Shown in pieces: positions 37,774-47,070 of a DNA stretch of 64,000 nucleotides. Below the pieces are notes generated by a model. That model ran no database searches and was not told the DNA's origin. It was given only the letters and a program-made list of their open reading frames with translations. The position numbers and the translations under genes are program-made. Source of the DNA: DATMNR01 sp963702765 (GTDB lineage Bacteria > Chloroflexota > Ktedonobacteria > Ktedonobacterales > Ktedonobacteraceae); assembly GCA_963702765.1 (NCBI GenBank), contig CAVPEB010000040.1, positions 12,088-76,087 on the forward strand. The letters are read 5' to 3'. The stretch's first letter is position 1, and every line of letters starts with the position of its first letter.

Positions 37774-38370
37774 TTATGTACGTGTAGCCAGCATCGTCAG
37801 CAATTCTTCTGCATCGGGGAGAAATCGGCGTGAGGAGAGGACTTGATGAGCGAGGCCCAATCGCAATGCTTCTTTTGCTAGAATAGTTTCGCCAGTCAGC
37901 AACAATCGCATGGTGGCGTTGTATCCTATCAGTGCAGGAAAATTTACCGCGGCAACAGGTGGAAATACACCTAAAGAGATTTCTGGCAATCCGAAAGTTG
38001 CATCTTCGTGGGCGATGATAGTGTCACAGAGCGCAGCTAATTCACAGCCTCCACCAAGCGCGTGCCCCTTCACAAGAGCTACTGTCGGGATCTTGTGTGA
38101 ACGTAATTTCTCAAATGCAGCGTAATTATCATACACAGCACGTAACATGTCCTTTTCGCGGCCATCAAGATGATCACGAATATCAACACCTGCACAGAAT
38201 GCCCGATCTCCAGCCCCTGTAATAACTACTAAACGAGGAGGACGCTCGATTGCATCATGCATAGCGGTCGTTAGCTGATCAAGCATTTCTATCGAGAGAA
38301 TATTAAGCGGAGGGCGATCAAGAATCAGCCAGAAGAAGCCATTATGTAGGCGTATACGCACGTGAGACAT
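37774..38370 (-). CDS. Enoyl-CoA hydratase/isomerase family protein, short
   Basis: A 198-residue crotonase-fold protein: FCAGVDIRDHLDGR, the oxyanion-hole block VKGHALGGGCELAALCD and ATFGLPEISLGVFP with the usual catalytic-Glu position (PEISLG). Family members usually have about 255-265 residues; this one lacks the last ~55 residues that close the active site and build the trimer. A C-terminal relic of a similar protein lies just upstream (38447-38593), so the locus has been rearranged. Activity uncertain. Confidence 0.75.
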   Translation of the reverse strand: MSHVRIRLHNGFFWLILDRPPLNILSIEMLDQLTTAMHDAIERPPRLVVITGAGDRAFCAGVDIRDHLDGREKDMLRAVYDNYAAFEKLRSHKIPTVALVKGHALGGGCELAALCDTIIAHEDATFGLPEISLGVFPPVAAVNFPALIGYNATMRLLLTGETILAKEALRLGLAHQVLSSRRFLPDAEELLTMLATRT

Positions 38371-38398
38371 ACAATAACTCTCGTCAAAAATTTATACA

Positions 38399-38440
38399 AA
38401 CTGACTCAGTTCAGGCATCGGACACCGAACTGAGTCAGTT
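38399..38440 (-). terminator. 14-bp inverted repeat, terminator-like
   Basis: AACTGACTCAGTTC / GAACTGAGTCAGTT, 14-nt loop. Read on the minus strand it is followed by TTTGTATAAATTTTT. It separates the hydratase relic from the short hydratase gene; an operator is the alternative. Confidence 0.5.
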
Positions 38441-38446
38441 CATTAT

Positions 38447-38593
38447 TTACCTACCAGAGAAACTACCTTTGCGTTTTTCATTGTAAGCAGCAATGCCTCT
38501 TTGGCATCGTCGCTTTGGAAGCACAGTTGTTGCAGCTCTCGCTCGATGGCCAGCGCCTCGGAGAACGCCACTTCCGACTCCGATTGCACAGCG
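38447..38593 (-). pseudogene. C-terminal relic of an enoyl-CoA hydratase
   Basis: No start codon. RAVQSESEVAFSEALAIERE, LQQLCFQSDDAKE, then after a one-base loss near 38495 GIAAYNEKRKGSFSGR: this is the standard C-terminal helix and tail of crotonase proteins (ERELQQL...DAKEGIAA..EKRKP.F.GR). It is exactly the part missing from the neighbouring short hydratase, but it lies upstream of that gene, so it comes from a second copy or a rearrangement. Confidence 0.6.
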
Positions 38594-38642
38594 CGCTACA
38601 GTTATACTAAATTGTATGTTGGCACAAGAGTGAATGTCAAGC

Positions 38643-38692
38643 AAAAAAAGATCCGAGGGAAAGCGGCATTGATAGTCGCTTTCCCTCGGATC
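38643..38692 (-). terminator. Rho-independent terminator of the transglycosylase gene
   Basis: Perfect 16-bp stem GATCCGAGGGAAAGCG / CGCTTTCCCTCGGATC with an 11-nt loop, followed on the minus strand by seven T with no break; 16 nt after the stop at 38709. Confidence 0.9.
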
Positions 38693-38708
38693 CTTGCATC
38701 TATGGTGC

Positions 38709-39656
38709 TTAAATACCCATAATAATATAAATGTAATGACGGGTCTCACCAGGCAAGCAGTTCAACCAATTGGCTCCACAATTGTTCACAGCAGACTGAA
38801 CAGTGCCTGTGCCTCCATTATACGCAGCGAGAGCTTTCGCATAATCGCCGCCATACTGACGAGCATAGTTTGCCATCAAAGTAGCAGCTCCCTTTAGCGC
38901 TTGTATGGGATCCCAGGGATTAATGCCCAACCCTGCTGCAGTACCCGGCTCGAACTGTGCTATGCCAACAGCACCAGCAGGAGAAACCGCATTAGGATTA
39001 AAGCCGCTTTCCTGCTGGATCTGCCGCACAAAATAGGCAGGCGGAATTCCCACAGCCGTTGCATCCTGTTGGGCAATTGCAACATATTGGCTTTTAGCTA
39101 ACGTCATTGGCGGTAGAACGGTGTTATTCAAGCCAGATCCTTGCTGTGCCGTAGCAGTTTCATGCGCTTGAATCTCCCAACTAAGTTGCTGTGCCTGTAC
39201 CCAGTTACCAAACGATGAAAAGACAGGAACTTGAATCTGTCCATTCGATAAAGGAGACAATGAGGCTAACGTGACAAATAACACCAACAAGATAACAGCG
39301 AGTATAATGCCATGACGCAGTCGCGGACTTAAACGACGGCTCACATTGGTAGTATCTCGTTGTACGTTCTTCCGCTTTCTGGAACCTGGAATAACAACCA
39401 TCCGTCCAGTTGTTGAAGCGTTCATGGTAGATTTTAAAGCTTCAGTAAGCGATAACGCGCCTGTATGTGGGGGAGCAATACCTGTAATAGCGGTCAGTTG
39501 TTCGGTAGTGATTACAGGAATTTGTCCCGAAATAAGAATTGGTGATGTTGTTTGAAAGGACTGAGGAACAAATACATTATCTATGACCTGCTCTTCTTCC
39601 ACCACCTCAACATTATCATACTGTCGAAATGAAGGAAAAGGGCTGAACTGCTGCAT
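38709..39656 (-). CDS. Membrane-anchored lytic transglycosylase (SLT domain)
   Basis: A 315-residue protein. A cytoplasmic N-terminal region of about 115 residues leads to one membrane helix (RHGIILAVILLVLFVTLASL), then an outer SLT/goose-lysozyme-type domain (about 200-315): FVRQIQQESGFNPNAVSPAG with the catalytic Glu in QQESGF, AVGIAQFEPGTA, and YAKALAAYNGGTGTV. It would cut peptidoglycan glycan strands at the cell surface. GAGGTAAG precedes the ATG; a strong terminator follows. Confidence 0.85.
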   Translation of the reverse strand: MQQFSPFPSFRQYDNVEVVEEEQVIDNVFVPQSFQTTSPILISGQIPVITTEQLTAITGIAPPHTGALSLTEALKSTMNASTTGRMVVIPGSRKRKNVQRDTTNVSRRLSPRLRHGIILAVILLVLFVTLASLSPLSNGQIQVPVFSSFGNWVQAQQLSWEIQAHETATAQQGSGLNNTVLPPMTLAKSQYVAIAQQDATAVGIPPAYFVRQIQQESGFNPNAVSPAGAVGIAQFEPGTAAGLGINPWDPIQALKGAATLMANYARQYGGDYAKALAAYNGGTGTVQSAVNNCGANWLNCLPGETRHYIYIIMGI

Positions 39657-39865
39657 ATCTTACCTCATACTAAGGATATCCATTATCTGGCAATATCCAA
39701 CTATTACCTGGACTCCAATTGCGGATTCCCTCGAGCATCGCGATCGATACTGTAGGTGAGTCTACCTGAATAGACTGAAGCCCGTCAATTTTTTGGGCAT
39801 AATAGGTGAAGATTAGGATGAAATTACCAAAACCTTAACTTTTCCTTAATTTCTTGACATATTTT

Positions 39866-40810
39866 CTATCGAAATCGAGGAAACAAGGCCAGCGCACTTT
39901 CCCGCTCGACAGCTTTTCGTGCCTGCTCATCAAAACCATCAAAGTTTTGTATGCCTTGTGTAGCCAAAAATAAAGCCAGTTCGGGGGCAAATGGGTAATC
40001 GCTACCAAAGTGGATATGCGAAGCATCGACTAATGCCTGGAGAGATAGCAGTGCATTAGGATTGGCGGATAACGCGGTATCGTAATGAAGCTGCTTGAGG
40101 TAGGTCAAGGCTCCTTGAGGAACACCTGATAACATAATCTGTCCCATTGAAATCCTGTACGCCAGGTAAGGAACTGTGCCGCCTGCGTGCGCTACGATAA
40201 AACGTATATCGGGACAACGTTCGAGCGTTCCACTGTACAGAAGATTGGTTACCGCTCGCGTCGTATCAAAGACAAACTCAATCAAAAATGGCGGCAAATC
40301 GAGCTTTAGTTCGCGATTGATTGCTGGAACCGTGGGATGTAAGAAGATGACAGCTTTACGCCTGTTCAGTTCGGTGAATAACTCGTGAAAGAGAGGATCT
40401 CCAGGATACCTGCCATCGACACTTGAGAGCAGAACGACACCATCTAGCTTTAATGTATCCAGAGCATATTCTAGCTCTCGCAACGATGCATCGATATCAG
40501 GAAGAGGCAGAATCGCAAATGCCCCAAATCTCTGGGGATATTCTTGTATAAGCTGTGCAGAAAATTCGTTACAACGACGCGCTAAGTCTCGTGCAAATGC
40601 CTCATCTCCAAAAAAGATTCCTGGCTCCGATATAGAGGTGATCGCAGTCGCTATTGCATGTCGTTCCATCAGCGCTAGTGTGCTTTGAAGATCCCATTCT
40701 GGGATTGGCCTTCCTCCACTACTCGTTATACCCGCATTTGCTAAAGCAGAAAGGTAGCCTGGTGGCAATATATGATGGTGTACATCAATTCTATATGGCT
40801 CTGTACTCAA
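39866..40810 (-). CDS. Amidohydrolase_2 family protein (ACMSD/resorcylate-decarboxylase type)
   Basis: A 314-residue TIM-barrel metal enzyme. Metal ligands: DVHHHILPPGY, FLHPTVP, AHAGGTVPYLAYR and HFGSDYPFAPE. The HHH.LP..Y N-terminus and AHAGG block are those of the amidohydrolase_2 group whose members decarboxylate or hydrolyse small acids. The start is a TTG abutting the stop of the small upstream gene (40811), so the two are translationally coupled. Substrate unknown. Confidence 0.75.
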   Translation of the reverse strand: MSTEPYRIDVHHHILPPGYLSALANAGITSSGGRPIPEWDLQSTLALMERHAIATAITSISEPGIFFGDEAFARDLARRCNEFSAQLIQEYPQRFGAFAILPLPDIDASLRELEYALDTLKLDGVVLLSSVDGRYPGDPLFHELFTELNRRKAVIFLHPTVPAINRELKLDLPPFLIEFVFDTTRAVTNLLYSGTLERCPDIRFIVAHAGGTVPYLAYRISMGQIMLSGVPQGALTYLKQLHYDTALSANPNALLSLQALVDASHIHFGSDYPFAPELALFLATQGIQNFDGFDEQARKAVERESALALFPRFR

Positions 40811-41041
40811 TTAATTTCTCTCACCATATTCCTGATAACAGCTCTGGAGCTGATCATCGATATGTTTCCATGACAGAAGAGCCTCGAACACCTTGTCATT
40901 TAATTCCCGTCTTCGACGAATTGCATCGGATGAATCTGGACTCAGACGAAGCAAGGCTGTAAAGTAAAAATTTGCCTCTTCACGCCTTGCCTGCCACTGC
41001 TGCAAAAGCTCATCACAGGGATGGCTCATTTGGTTATTCAC
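40811..41041 (-). CDS. Small helical hypothetical protein
   Basis: A 76-residue Glu/Arg/Leu-rich protein, probably an alpha-helical hairpin (CDELLQQWQARREEANFYFT, IRRRRELNDKVFEALLSWKH). GTG start with GAGGAAGG just upstream; an ATG 12 nt on is possible. It overlaps the start region of the amidohydrolase gene and may be a partner protein. No family recognised. Confidence 0.55.
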   Translation of the reverse strand: MNNQMSHPCDELLQQWQARREEANFYFTALLRLSPDSSDAIRRRRELNDKVFEALLSWKHIDDQLQSCYQEYGERN

Positions 41042-41400
41042 AGCCTTCCTCTTTTTCAGGCAAGGTTCAATTATTCTGAATAGTCGAACAGCCAGGCGGT
41101 GTCATCCTGAGAGAAGCGAAGGATCTCGGCCCAGCGAGTGAGATCCTTCGCTTCTCTCAGGATGACACGCCCGGACATTTCTCTTCGTGATGAACTGTCA
41201 AGCTCATTTGAACCTTGCCTCAAGATAAAAACAAGACCAAACCCTGCTCATCAAAGAAATACGCTATCAATGTGCGGCAATTCGAGATTTTAAACTCTAT
41301 CATACCATATCAAAAACCTTCTCACAAAGGTATTGTGACAGGGATCAACTACGTCAAATGTAAGTGTCTTGCTGCATAACCTGAATCAGGTGCAGTCCAT
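41042..41400. other. Intergenic, 359 bp, carrying a long inverted repeat
   Basis: Contains the 29-bp-arm palindrome at 41099-41168 and otherwise no recognised feature. It lies between two minus-strand genes. Confidence 0.5.
41099..41168. repeat. Inverted pair of TCATCCTGAG-type repeats, 29-bp perfect arms
   Basis: Arms 41099-41127 and 41140-41168 are exact reverse complements with a 12-nt loop. Each arm is one TCATCCTGAG...GAAGGATCTC unit, the same as the single copies at 9104, 11453 and 47074. Read either way it is a strong hairpin and may end transcription of the GH57 gene (minus). Confidence 0.85.
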
Positions 41401-42773
41401 TCACTTTTGCCCCTGGGCGCTTTGTTTCCGTTCTTTTGCTTTGGCCTGGCGCATTAAACGCGCAGGAAGATATGGCTCTATGGCATAGAGGGCGTTGATA
41501 TAGACTTGCTGTTGCTCGTAGAATGATGCCGTTTGAACCCAGTCGCCCACCACTCATCAGGAGTGAAGTACGAGGAAACTTCAGCCTCAGGTCCGCTTCG
41601 TCCAAACCATTGAATCAAGTGCAAGTTATCAGACTGCGCTAACCATAGAGCCAGATCCAGCAGATCAGGATTTTCGGTCAATTTTGCGATGTTGTAAACC
41701 TGGCCCATCAGTTGAAAGATAGTTCTCTGTGCGTCATTTCCAAGGAAAAACTCCATATTACCCTGCCCGGCCCATGTTGTCGCATAAATAGGCAGTGGAA
41801 GGTGATAAGCGCAACCTGATGTACTGTAATGCTCGATCAACTCACCTGGCATTCGAAAAGTCACGCCTCGTTTAGCAAGTTCCCCTGGTAATGCACGCAT
41901 AAAATCAAAAATTCCACTATCCACTCGGTGATGCTCCCCAAACGTCTCAAAATCCCAGCCGAGGAATACGAAATCGCCCCCGGTCTGAGCTATCCAGTCT
42001 GCATAGGTATCTGCATAGAGAGGATACCTCGACCAGTAACGATCAGAGAAGCGATACCCAACATCGTCGCTCAATTCAAGGTGCCGTGCCAGCAGATATG
42101 TGCCATGCTCTCGATCGCTTTTAGCAGCCAGTCGCTTTGATGATTGCCTGTTACTAACTAGAGAACGAGAAGTTTGAATATCAACCGGGTATGGTCTTTC
42201 GTCGCTGTATGTATAGAGATGAGTTCTTTCACGCCACTCCAACACCCAATCACGCCCATCTATCATCGCTCCCTTAAAGCCGGCTGTATCGAGCGCGTCA
42301 AACAGCGTCACAGACATACACATCTCTGTGGTATCGGTAATTGTGGGTCTTTTGCCGAAAATCCGCTCTAGTTCATCAGCCATCCAGCGCATTCGCATCA
42401 CGAATGTTGGTAGATCCAGCAAAAACAGAAAGCTATGGTATGGTTCGACGCCTATGATTTCCACGTTTTCCTCTGCTACCAATTCACGAAAAAGTTCGAT
42501 CAAAACAGGATCCCATTTTTCGGCTTGATGCAGCAAGGAAAGTGAAAAGCCAATCGAGAGTCGTATCCCGTGACGCACCAGATCGAGAAACATGCGTGTA
42601 GCAGGATAATAGCAATATTGTGCCACTTTTCTAAAATAGCGCTCATTCATACGCTCATCGAAGACGCAATGATAGATGTCAGGTATTGAGGCCCCTCGTG
42701 GTATAGGCTGTGCTGGAAGCTTCAAACGACGTGGCTGATGCGCCACAGTATAAATCGCCAGATCTGCAACCAT
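41401..42773 (-). pseudogene. GH57-type glycoside hydrolase, one frameshift near the C-terminus
   Basis: Start ATG 42773 (MVADLAIYTVAHQPRRLKLP); an upstream in-frame ATG at 42869 runs through a dispersed repeat. GH57 motifs: ADLAIYTVAHQ with HQP, GFSLSLLHQ, EIIGVEPYHSFLF, the nucleophile-region ITDTTEMCMS and the DFETFGEHHRVDSGIF block (catalytic Asp/Glu pair). Near 41538-41540 the G-run has lost a base; read straight, the product ends KSISTPSMP at 41478, while the restored frame gives VQTASFYEQQQVYINALYAI and a natural end KERKQSAQGQK at 41401. Both ends keep all catalytic residues, so the enzyme may still work. GH57 members are 4-alpha-glucanotransferases, amylases or branching enzymes; the GT gene next door favours alpha-glucan synthesis. 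Confidence 0.8.
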
Positions 42774-42794
42774 CGTAGATTTCCTCTCAATGTA

Positions 42795-42882
42795 TGGCCG
42801 ATTGCGCTGATCAACACATGTATCCGGACATTCGTAAGGGCCGATGTATCGCGCCCATTGCCGGTTCATCGGCCTTCGGGGG
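42795..42882 (+). repeat. GGGGCCGATTTATCG-type dispersed repeat, copy 4
   Basis: GGCCGATTGCGCTGATCAAC, then a degenerate AAGGGCCGATGTATCG and CCGGTTCATCGGCC. It lies between the GT and GH57 genes. Confidence 0.55.
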
Positions 42883-42933
42883 ATTTAGATTTCCCCATAT
42901 CTAGTCCGTACAGTAAAAAACACAATTTGGCAT

Positions 42934-44253
42934 CTACGAAAGTTGTATATCCTGCTTGCGCGCCAGGAATTCCAATTTACTGACCAGGTTCTCAATCACT
43001 TGATCCCACAGGAATTGCTCTGCGGTACTGCGACCGGCGCAGCGAATGCGCTCCTGCTCTTCAGGATGGCGCCGTAAATGCAACAGATACCCAACAATTT
43101 CGTCAGGATCATCTGTCTCAGTGACAATAGCATTTTCGAGCGAGATAGCATAATCCTCACCAGTACTGCCAGTCACAGCGATTCCTTCAGCAGCCATTAC
43201 TTCCAGGGCAACCAGACCAAATGGTTCGTGACCGCTATTCGCTAATGTGGCATCAGCGGCGTTATAGGTGGTACGTACAAATTCTTCAGGTAGGAAGAAG
43301 CGCAGGTTATAAATATCTATATTAGGAGAGCTTGAATGTTGCATAACTTCAAGGCATTGCTCTAGATTCGGCCTTTTTGCAACCACATCCTGGATTGTTA
43401 ACCCCAGATTATAGGCGTGACGTAATACATCGGCTCCGTGTGGCTCTATACCACCACGCACAAAGAGTGTGACCGGGTAACCACTATATTTCAGGCGCGC
43501 AACAGCCTCAACAGCCATCATCCAACGTTTATCTGGATCGAAACGACCAATTTTAAATAAGAACAGGCGGCGTGGATCGCCCTGTTGTGCTATCTCTCGC
43601 AGTCTGGTCACTGCAGATTTATCCACCGGGGTAAGATGACGTGTTGGGATCCCATTCGGAATCACCAGGGGATTCACACCATATCCCCACATTCTATGCT
43701 TCATGTACTTGCTTACAGTAGTAATCGTGGTGACGAAGTTGAGACGGCCCCAGTTGATACGATGGAGTGACATCAAACTATTGAGGTTCCAAAGCATGAT
43801 AGTTTTTTGGCGCACGCCGAACCAGTTCAACAGGTCCGATGTACGACACATTGCCTCTGCTGTATGCCAGTCTTCGCCCATGATCACGGCCGTTTTACCC
43901 TGGATCAAAGCGGGGCGCACTATTTCGTTATAAATATGATAAGGAACGCTCTCATTGAAGTCATAAAGTTTTTGCTCTTCGCCATCATAAACGCCGTTGA
44001 GATAATATTTGCTGACCCATTGCGACCAGCGTTCCAGGATAAGATGGCCATCAATACGTTCTTCCGTTGCTGGTTTGTAAGGGTCACCAATAAATATGAG
44101 GTGCGTGGTATAGCCCTGTACTGCTAAGGCTTCGCTGAGTTCACTAACTCTCGTTCCCAGTCCTCCAGCAGTCGAGTAGACATCAGGTCCCTCGAAACAA
44201 AGCAGTACAAAGAGCGTATTTTCGGGCGAAATGGCTCCCTCTTGTTCAATCAT
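42934..44253 (-). CDS. GT4/GT5-like glycosyltransferase (alpha-glucan type)
   Basis: A 439-residue GT-B enzyme. N-terminal VYSTAGGLGTRVSELSEALA is the ADP-glucose-type glycogen/starch synthase nucleotide-donor motif (xxGGL). Then VSKYMKHRMWGYGVNPLVIP, FLFKIGRFDPDKRWMMAVEA, ATLANSGHEPFGLVALEVMA with the E..G..E donor-binding pattern. It probably extends alpha-glucan chains in the cytoplasm. It is 160 nt upstream of the GH57 gene on the same strand; GT plus GH57 pairs elsewhere make or remodel alpha-1,4/1,6-glucans. Confidence 0.8.
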   Translation of the reverse strand: MIEQEGAISPENTLFVLLCFEGPDVYSTAGGLGTRVSELSEALAVQGYTTHLIFIGDPYKPATEERIDGHLILERWSQWVSKYYLNGVYDGEEQKLYDFNESVPYHIYNEIVRPALIQGKTAVIMGEDWHTAEAMCRTSDLLNWFGVRQKTIMLWNLNSLMSLHRINWGRLNFVTTITTVSKYMKHRMWGYGVNPLVIPNGIPTRHLTPVDKSAVTRLREIAQQGDPRRLFLFKIGRFDPDKRWMMAVEAVARLKYSGYPVTLFVRGGIEPHGADVLRHAYNLGLTIQDVVAKRPNLEQCLEVMQHSSSPNIDIYNLRFFLPEEFVRTTYNAADATLANSGHEPFGLVALEVMAAEGIAVTGSTGEDYAISLENAIVTETDDPDEIVGYLLHLRRHPEEQERIRCAGRSTAEQFLWDQVIENLVSKLEFLARKQDIQLS

Positions 44254-44282
44254 GAGTGATAATCCTTGTAAAGTATTTGGAG

Positions 44283-44312
44283 GGGAGGGTTATAAACATG
44301 TATAACCCTCCC
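44283..44312. terminator. 12-bp hairpin after the S53 protease gene
   Basis: GGGAGGGTTATA / TATAACCCTCCC with a 6-nt loop, between the S53 stop (44372, minus) and the GT start (44253, minus). No T-run, so terminator or 5' UTR structure of the GT gene. Confidence 0.5.
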
Positions 44313-44371
44313 TGGTATGACTACTTCGTAGCTTCAAAAGTATATCACATCATGCTTAAGTAAGCAGCACC

Positions 44372-46702
44372 TTACACCACATTCATCACAACGTCGTCGA
44401 TGAAGAAATCAGTGGGTTGATATTGATTCGCTACATTAGTACCCTGGAAGAAGAGCGTTACCTGTTGACCCTTATACTTTGACAAATCGCTAGTAACATC
44501 AAAAGTGCCATCTTTTCCTTCCTGCACCCAGGCATTGGAAACATTCGTATTACAACTTTGCTGTAAGTTATGAATAGATACTCCACTGGTCGTTTGTAAA
44601 CGACTTACAAAGGTATCGAGGCACTGCTTGCTTGTTTTATTGGTATCGGAATACCACCAGTAAGTAATCGTAATTTTTGTGAAGTTTGTCGGTACTGTAA
44701 AGGTCTGCCAGATGCGATCAGTGCAACCCGTATAGCCACAGAAGTAGGCGCTGTACTGTCCACTATGCGAGTTCGAGTTATCAACCATTTGATAGCCGCC
44801 AGAAGATGACTCCTGCCAGGGAGCCTGTCCTTTCTCAAATCCACCATTCTGAATCGGTGCCATAGGCTGCGCAGGGGTTGGAACCGGAGTCGGCGGAGTT
44901 GTTGGGGTCGGCGAGGGAGTGCTTATCGGAGTTGGCGATGGATTAGGGGTTGGAGTCGGCGGGGGAGTATTTCCGCTGCCAGACGAGGCCAGATCGTGAG
45001 CAATATTATTCACATCGGGCGACCCAATACCACTTGCCATATCGTAGCCAGGCCCGGCATTATAGTGAAGATTGTTGCCACTGGTAACATCGTGGAATGG
45101 AGATGACTGTTGCGGCGTCTTAAAAAGACCGTACAATACGGGATTTGCGGACCCAACGATAGCTTTACCTTGCGATTGCAGGTATTGATTGATCAAAGCC
45201 ATGCTACCTGCCCATAAGGGTGCAGCAGCACTGGTGCCACCAACGGTAATCCAGCCTGTTGAAGGACAACCTGCATTTGTGACCGTACAATAGGTCGCAT
45301 ATCCCGTCGCTGGATCTGCATCCGCGGATACATCTGGAACTTCACGGTTACCACTTTGAACAACGGAACCTGTTTGCCACGATGGCTGTGCAAATGTATT
45401 GCTGACACCACCACCACCGCCAGCGCCATTTGGACTGCGCTGTGTATCACTTGGGTTTGACCATACGGACTCGCTACCATAAGCGCCCGCATTCAATTGC
45501 AAATTCGTGCCACCAACTCCTGTAACATTTGGGTCGCTTGCAGGAGAATCAACTCCAAGATTGCCATCACCACAATCATAAGCCCCCGAATCTCCAGCAG
45601 CAGCGAAGAACGAAATTCCCTCCGTAGCCCCCTTTTTAAAAATCGCATCAAGCGTTTGAAGTTCAGCAGCGCCGGAATCTGCCTCGCAAAGCCCCCAACT
45701 AGTACTAACAATCTGCGCTTTATCAGCTTGTACAATCTGGTTATACGTATCATTCAAACCCTGTGTCGTATTTGGGCCTTCATATACAATTTGATTGGCA
45801 TGTGGAGCAAGAGCGCCCACCACCTCCATATCCAGTTCTACTTCGATTGCTCCCTGCCCTGGAGTGCCATTAAAGCCATCTACCTGCACATTGGAGATAG
45901 TAGGCGTTGGTATTCCATAATTCTGAAAATATTGCGCAACATCCGATTGTTGATACCCATCGAGTTCAAAGAGCGCAACGGTTTGATTATCCCCCAGTAT
46001 TCCTGCATTCTGTAGAGGCGTTGCATTATAAGCGCCTGACAGATCTTTTGGGCCAAATCCGCTCGGTGTAGCCAGGACAGTTCCATGCTTTTGTATGTTT
46101 TTGATCATCCTTTGATAGAGTGGTTGATACTGCACGCTATTATCCAGCCCCCCTATTGAAGTAATCAACTGGCTGATTGATGTTGGGACACTTGGAGAGG
46201 CAGTATTGGCATAAAACGTATGATTACCCGCCTGGTACGTATTGATCTGCACGCTAAATGCCTGCTGCACCTGTGCTACTGTAGCAGTGGCATCGATAAG
46301 CATGTTATCAGGGGCAACACTGGTAACTGTCATCCCCTGGCTTTGTAAATAAGAGATCACCTGCTGTACCTGGTCTGACGTAGGTGCAAATAACTGATCA
46401 AATTGATCAGGAGTGAGATATTGGTGATATTGTGAAGAGTTTGGATCGTTGATGGCGCTTAATAAGCTATCCAGCTCAGAGGGGTTACGCAACTGCATGC
46501 CAATTGAGAGGTTTAATTGCTGGGTAGCGCTTGTATTCTGCACAAGATGGGCTTGCTGGATGAGAGGTACCATATGCCCGCTCAAGATCGTGCGCGAATT
46601 CTGATCTGCGTGAACCACTACCCGCATTGCTAGAAGACTAACTGCAATCAACGACAGGGAGGCAACTACAAAGGACACATTCCTTACAAATTTACGTCGC
46701 AT
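44372..46702 (-). CDS. Secreted S53 (sedolisin/kumamolisin) protease with C-terminal beta domain
   Basis: A 776-residue preproprotease. Signal/TM at 8-30 (VSFVVASLSLIAVSLLAMRV); pro-kumamolisin activation domain about 40-190 (NPSSSQYHQYLTPDQFDQLFAP); catalytic domain about 200-555 with the Glu/Asp pair in GAIEVELDMEVVG, oxyanion Asp in FFAAAGDSGAYDC and nucleophile in VGGTSAAAPLWAG. A Pro/Thr/Ser linker (about 585-625) leads to a 140-residue jelly-roll-like domain (NGGFEKGQAPWQESSSGG ... TDFFIDDVVMNVV) probably for carbohydrate or cell-wall binding. Acid-active carboxyl-proteinase outside the cell. Confidence 0.9.
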   Translation of the reverse strand: MRRKFVRNVSFVVASLSLIAVSLLAMRVVVHADQNSRTILSGHMVPLIQQAHLVQNTSATQQLNLSIGMQLRNPSELDSLLSAINDPNSSQYHQYLTPDQFDQLFAPTSDQVQQVISYLQSQGMTVTSVAPDNMLIDATATVAQVQQAFSVQINTYQAGNHTFYANTASPSVPTSISQLITSIGGLDNSVQYQPLYQRMIKNIQKHGTVLATPSGFGPKDLSGAYNATPLQNAGILGDNQTVALFELDGYQQSDVAQYFQNYGIPTPTISNVQVDGFNGTPGQGAIEVELDMEVVGALAPHANQIVYEGPNTTQGLNDTYNQIVQADKAQIVSTSWGLCEADSGAAELQTLDAIFKKGATEGISFFAAAGDSGAYDCGDGNLGVDSPASDPNVTGVGGTNLQLNAGAYGSESVWSNPSDTQRSPNGAGGGGGVSNTFAQPSWQTGSVVQSGNREVPDVSADADPATGYATYCTVTNAGCPSTGWITVGGTSAAAPLWAGSMALINQYLQSQGKAIVGSANPVLYGLFKTPQQSSPFHDVTSGNNLHYNAGPGYDMASGIGSPDVNNIAHDLASSGSGNTPPPTPTPNPSPTPISTPSPTPTTPPTPVPTPAQPMAPIQNGGFEKGQAPWQESSSGGYQMVDNSNSHSGQYSAYFCGYTGCTDRIWQTFTVPTNFTKITITYWWYSDTNKTSKQCLDTFVSRLQTTSGVSIHNLQQSCNTNVSNAWVQEGKDGTFDVTSDLSKYKGQQVTLFFQGTNVANQYQPTDFFIDDVVMNVV

Positions 46703-47070
46703 ACTACTACACTCCGTTAGGATGACCCAAAAGTCATCCCTCGACCCCCAGGATCATACATACAACAACTCTATCCAACAAAAAATACGTTCAAATGCAT
46801 GAAATCCCTTACCGAAATACAGGTAAAGCATCTCATGCCCGTTATGCTCCCATGAATAAACGGCAGCAATAACCTTGTATCAATAAACGTAAAAATGGGA
46901 AGAGTTCGTTGAGGGTGTGATTATGATCACTATGTAAAGTCCATCAACATCAGCAAGGGTGATGGCGGTTAGACTTTGGCTACAACATATTAATTCAGGG
47001 GTCTCGCATGGGTTGGTAAGAATGTGATTGGTCTAGAAGAACACACCTCGTCGCGTCATCCCAAACGCAT
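46703..47070. other. Intergenic, 368 bp, no recognised feature
   Basis: Upstream region of the S53 gene. Its promoter should be here, but no clear boxes were identified. Confidence 0.4.
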
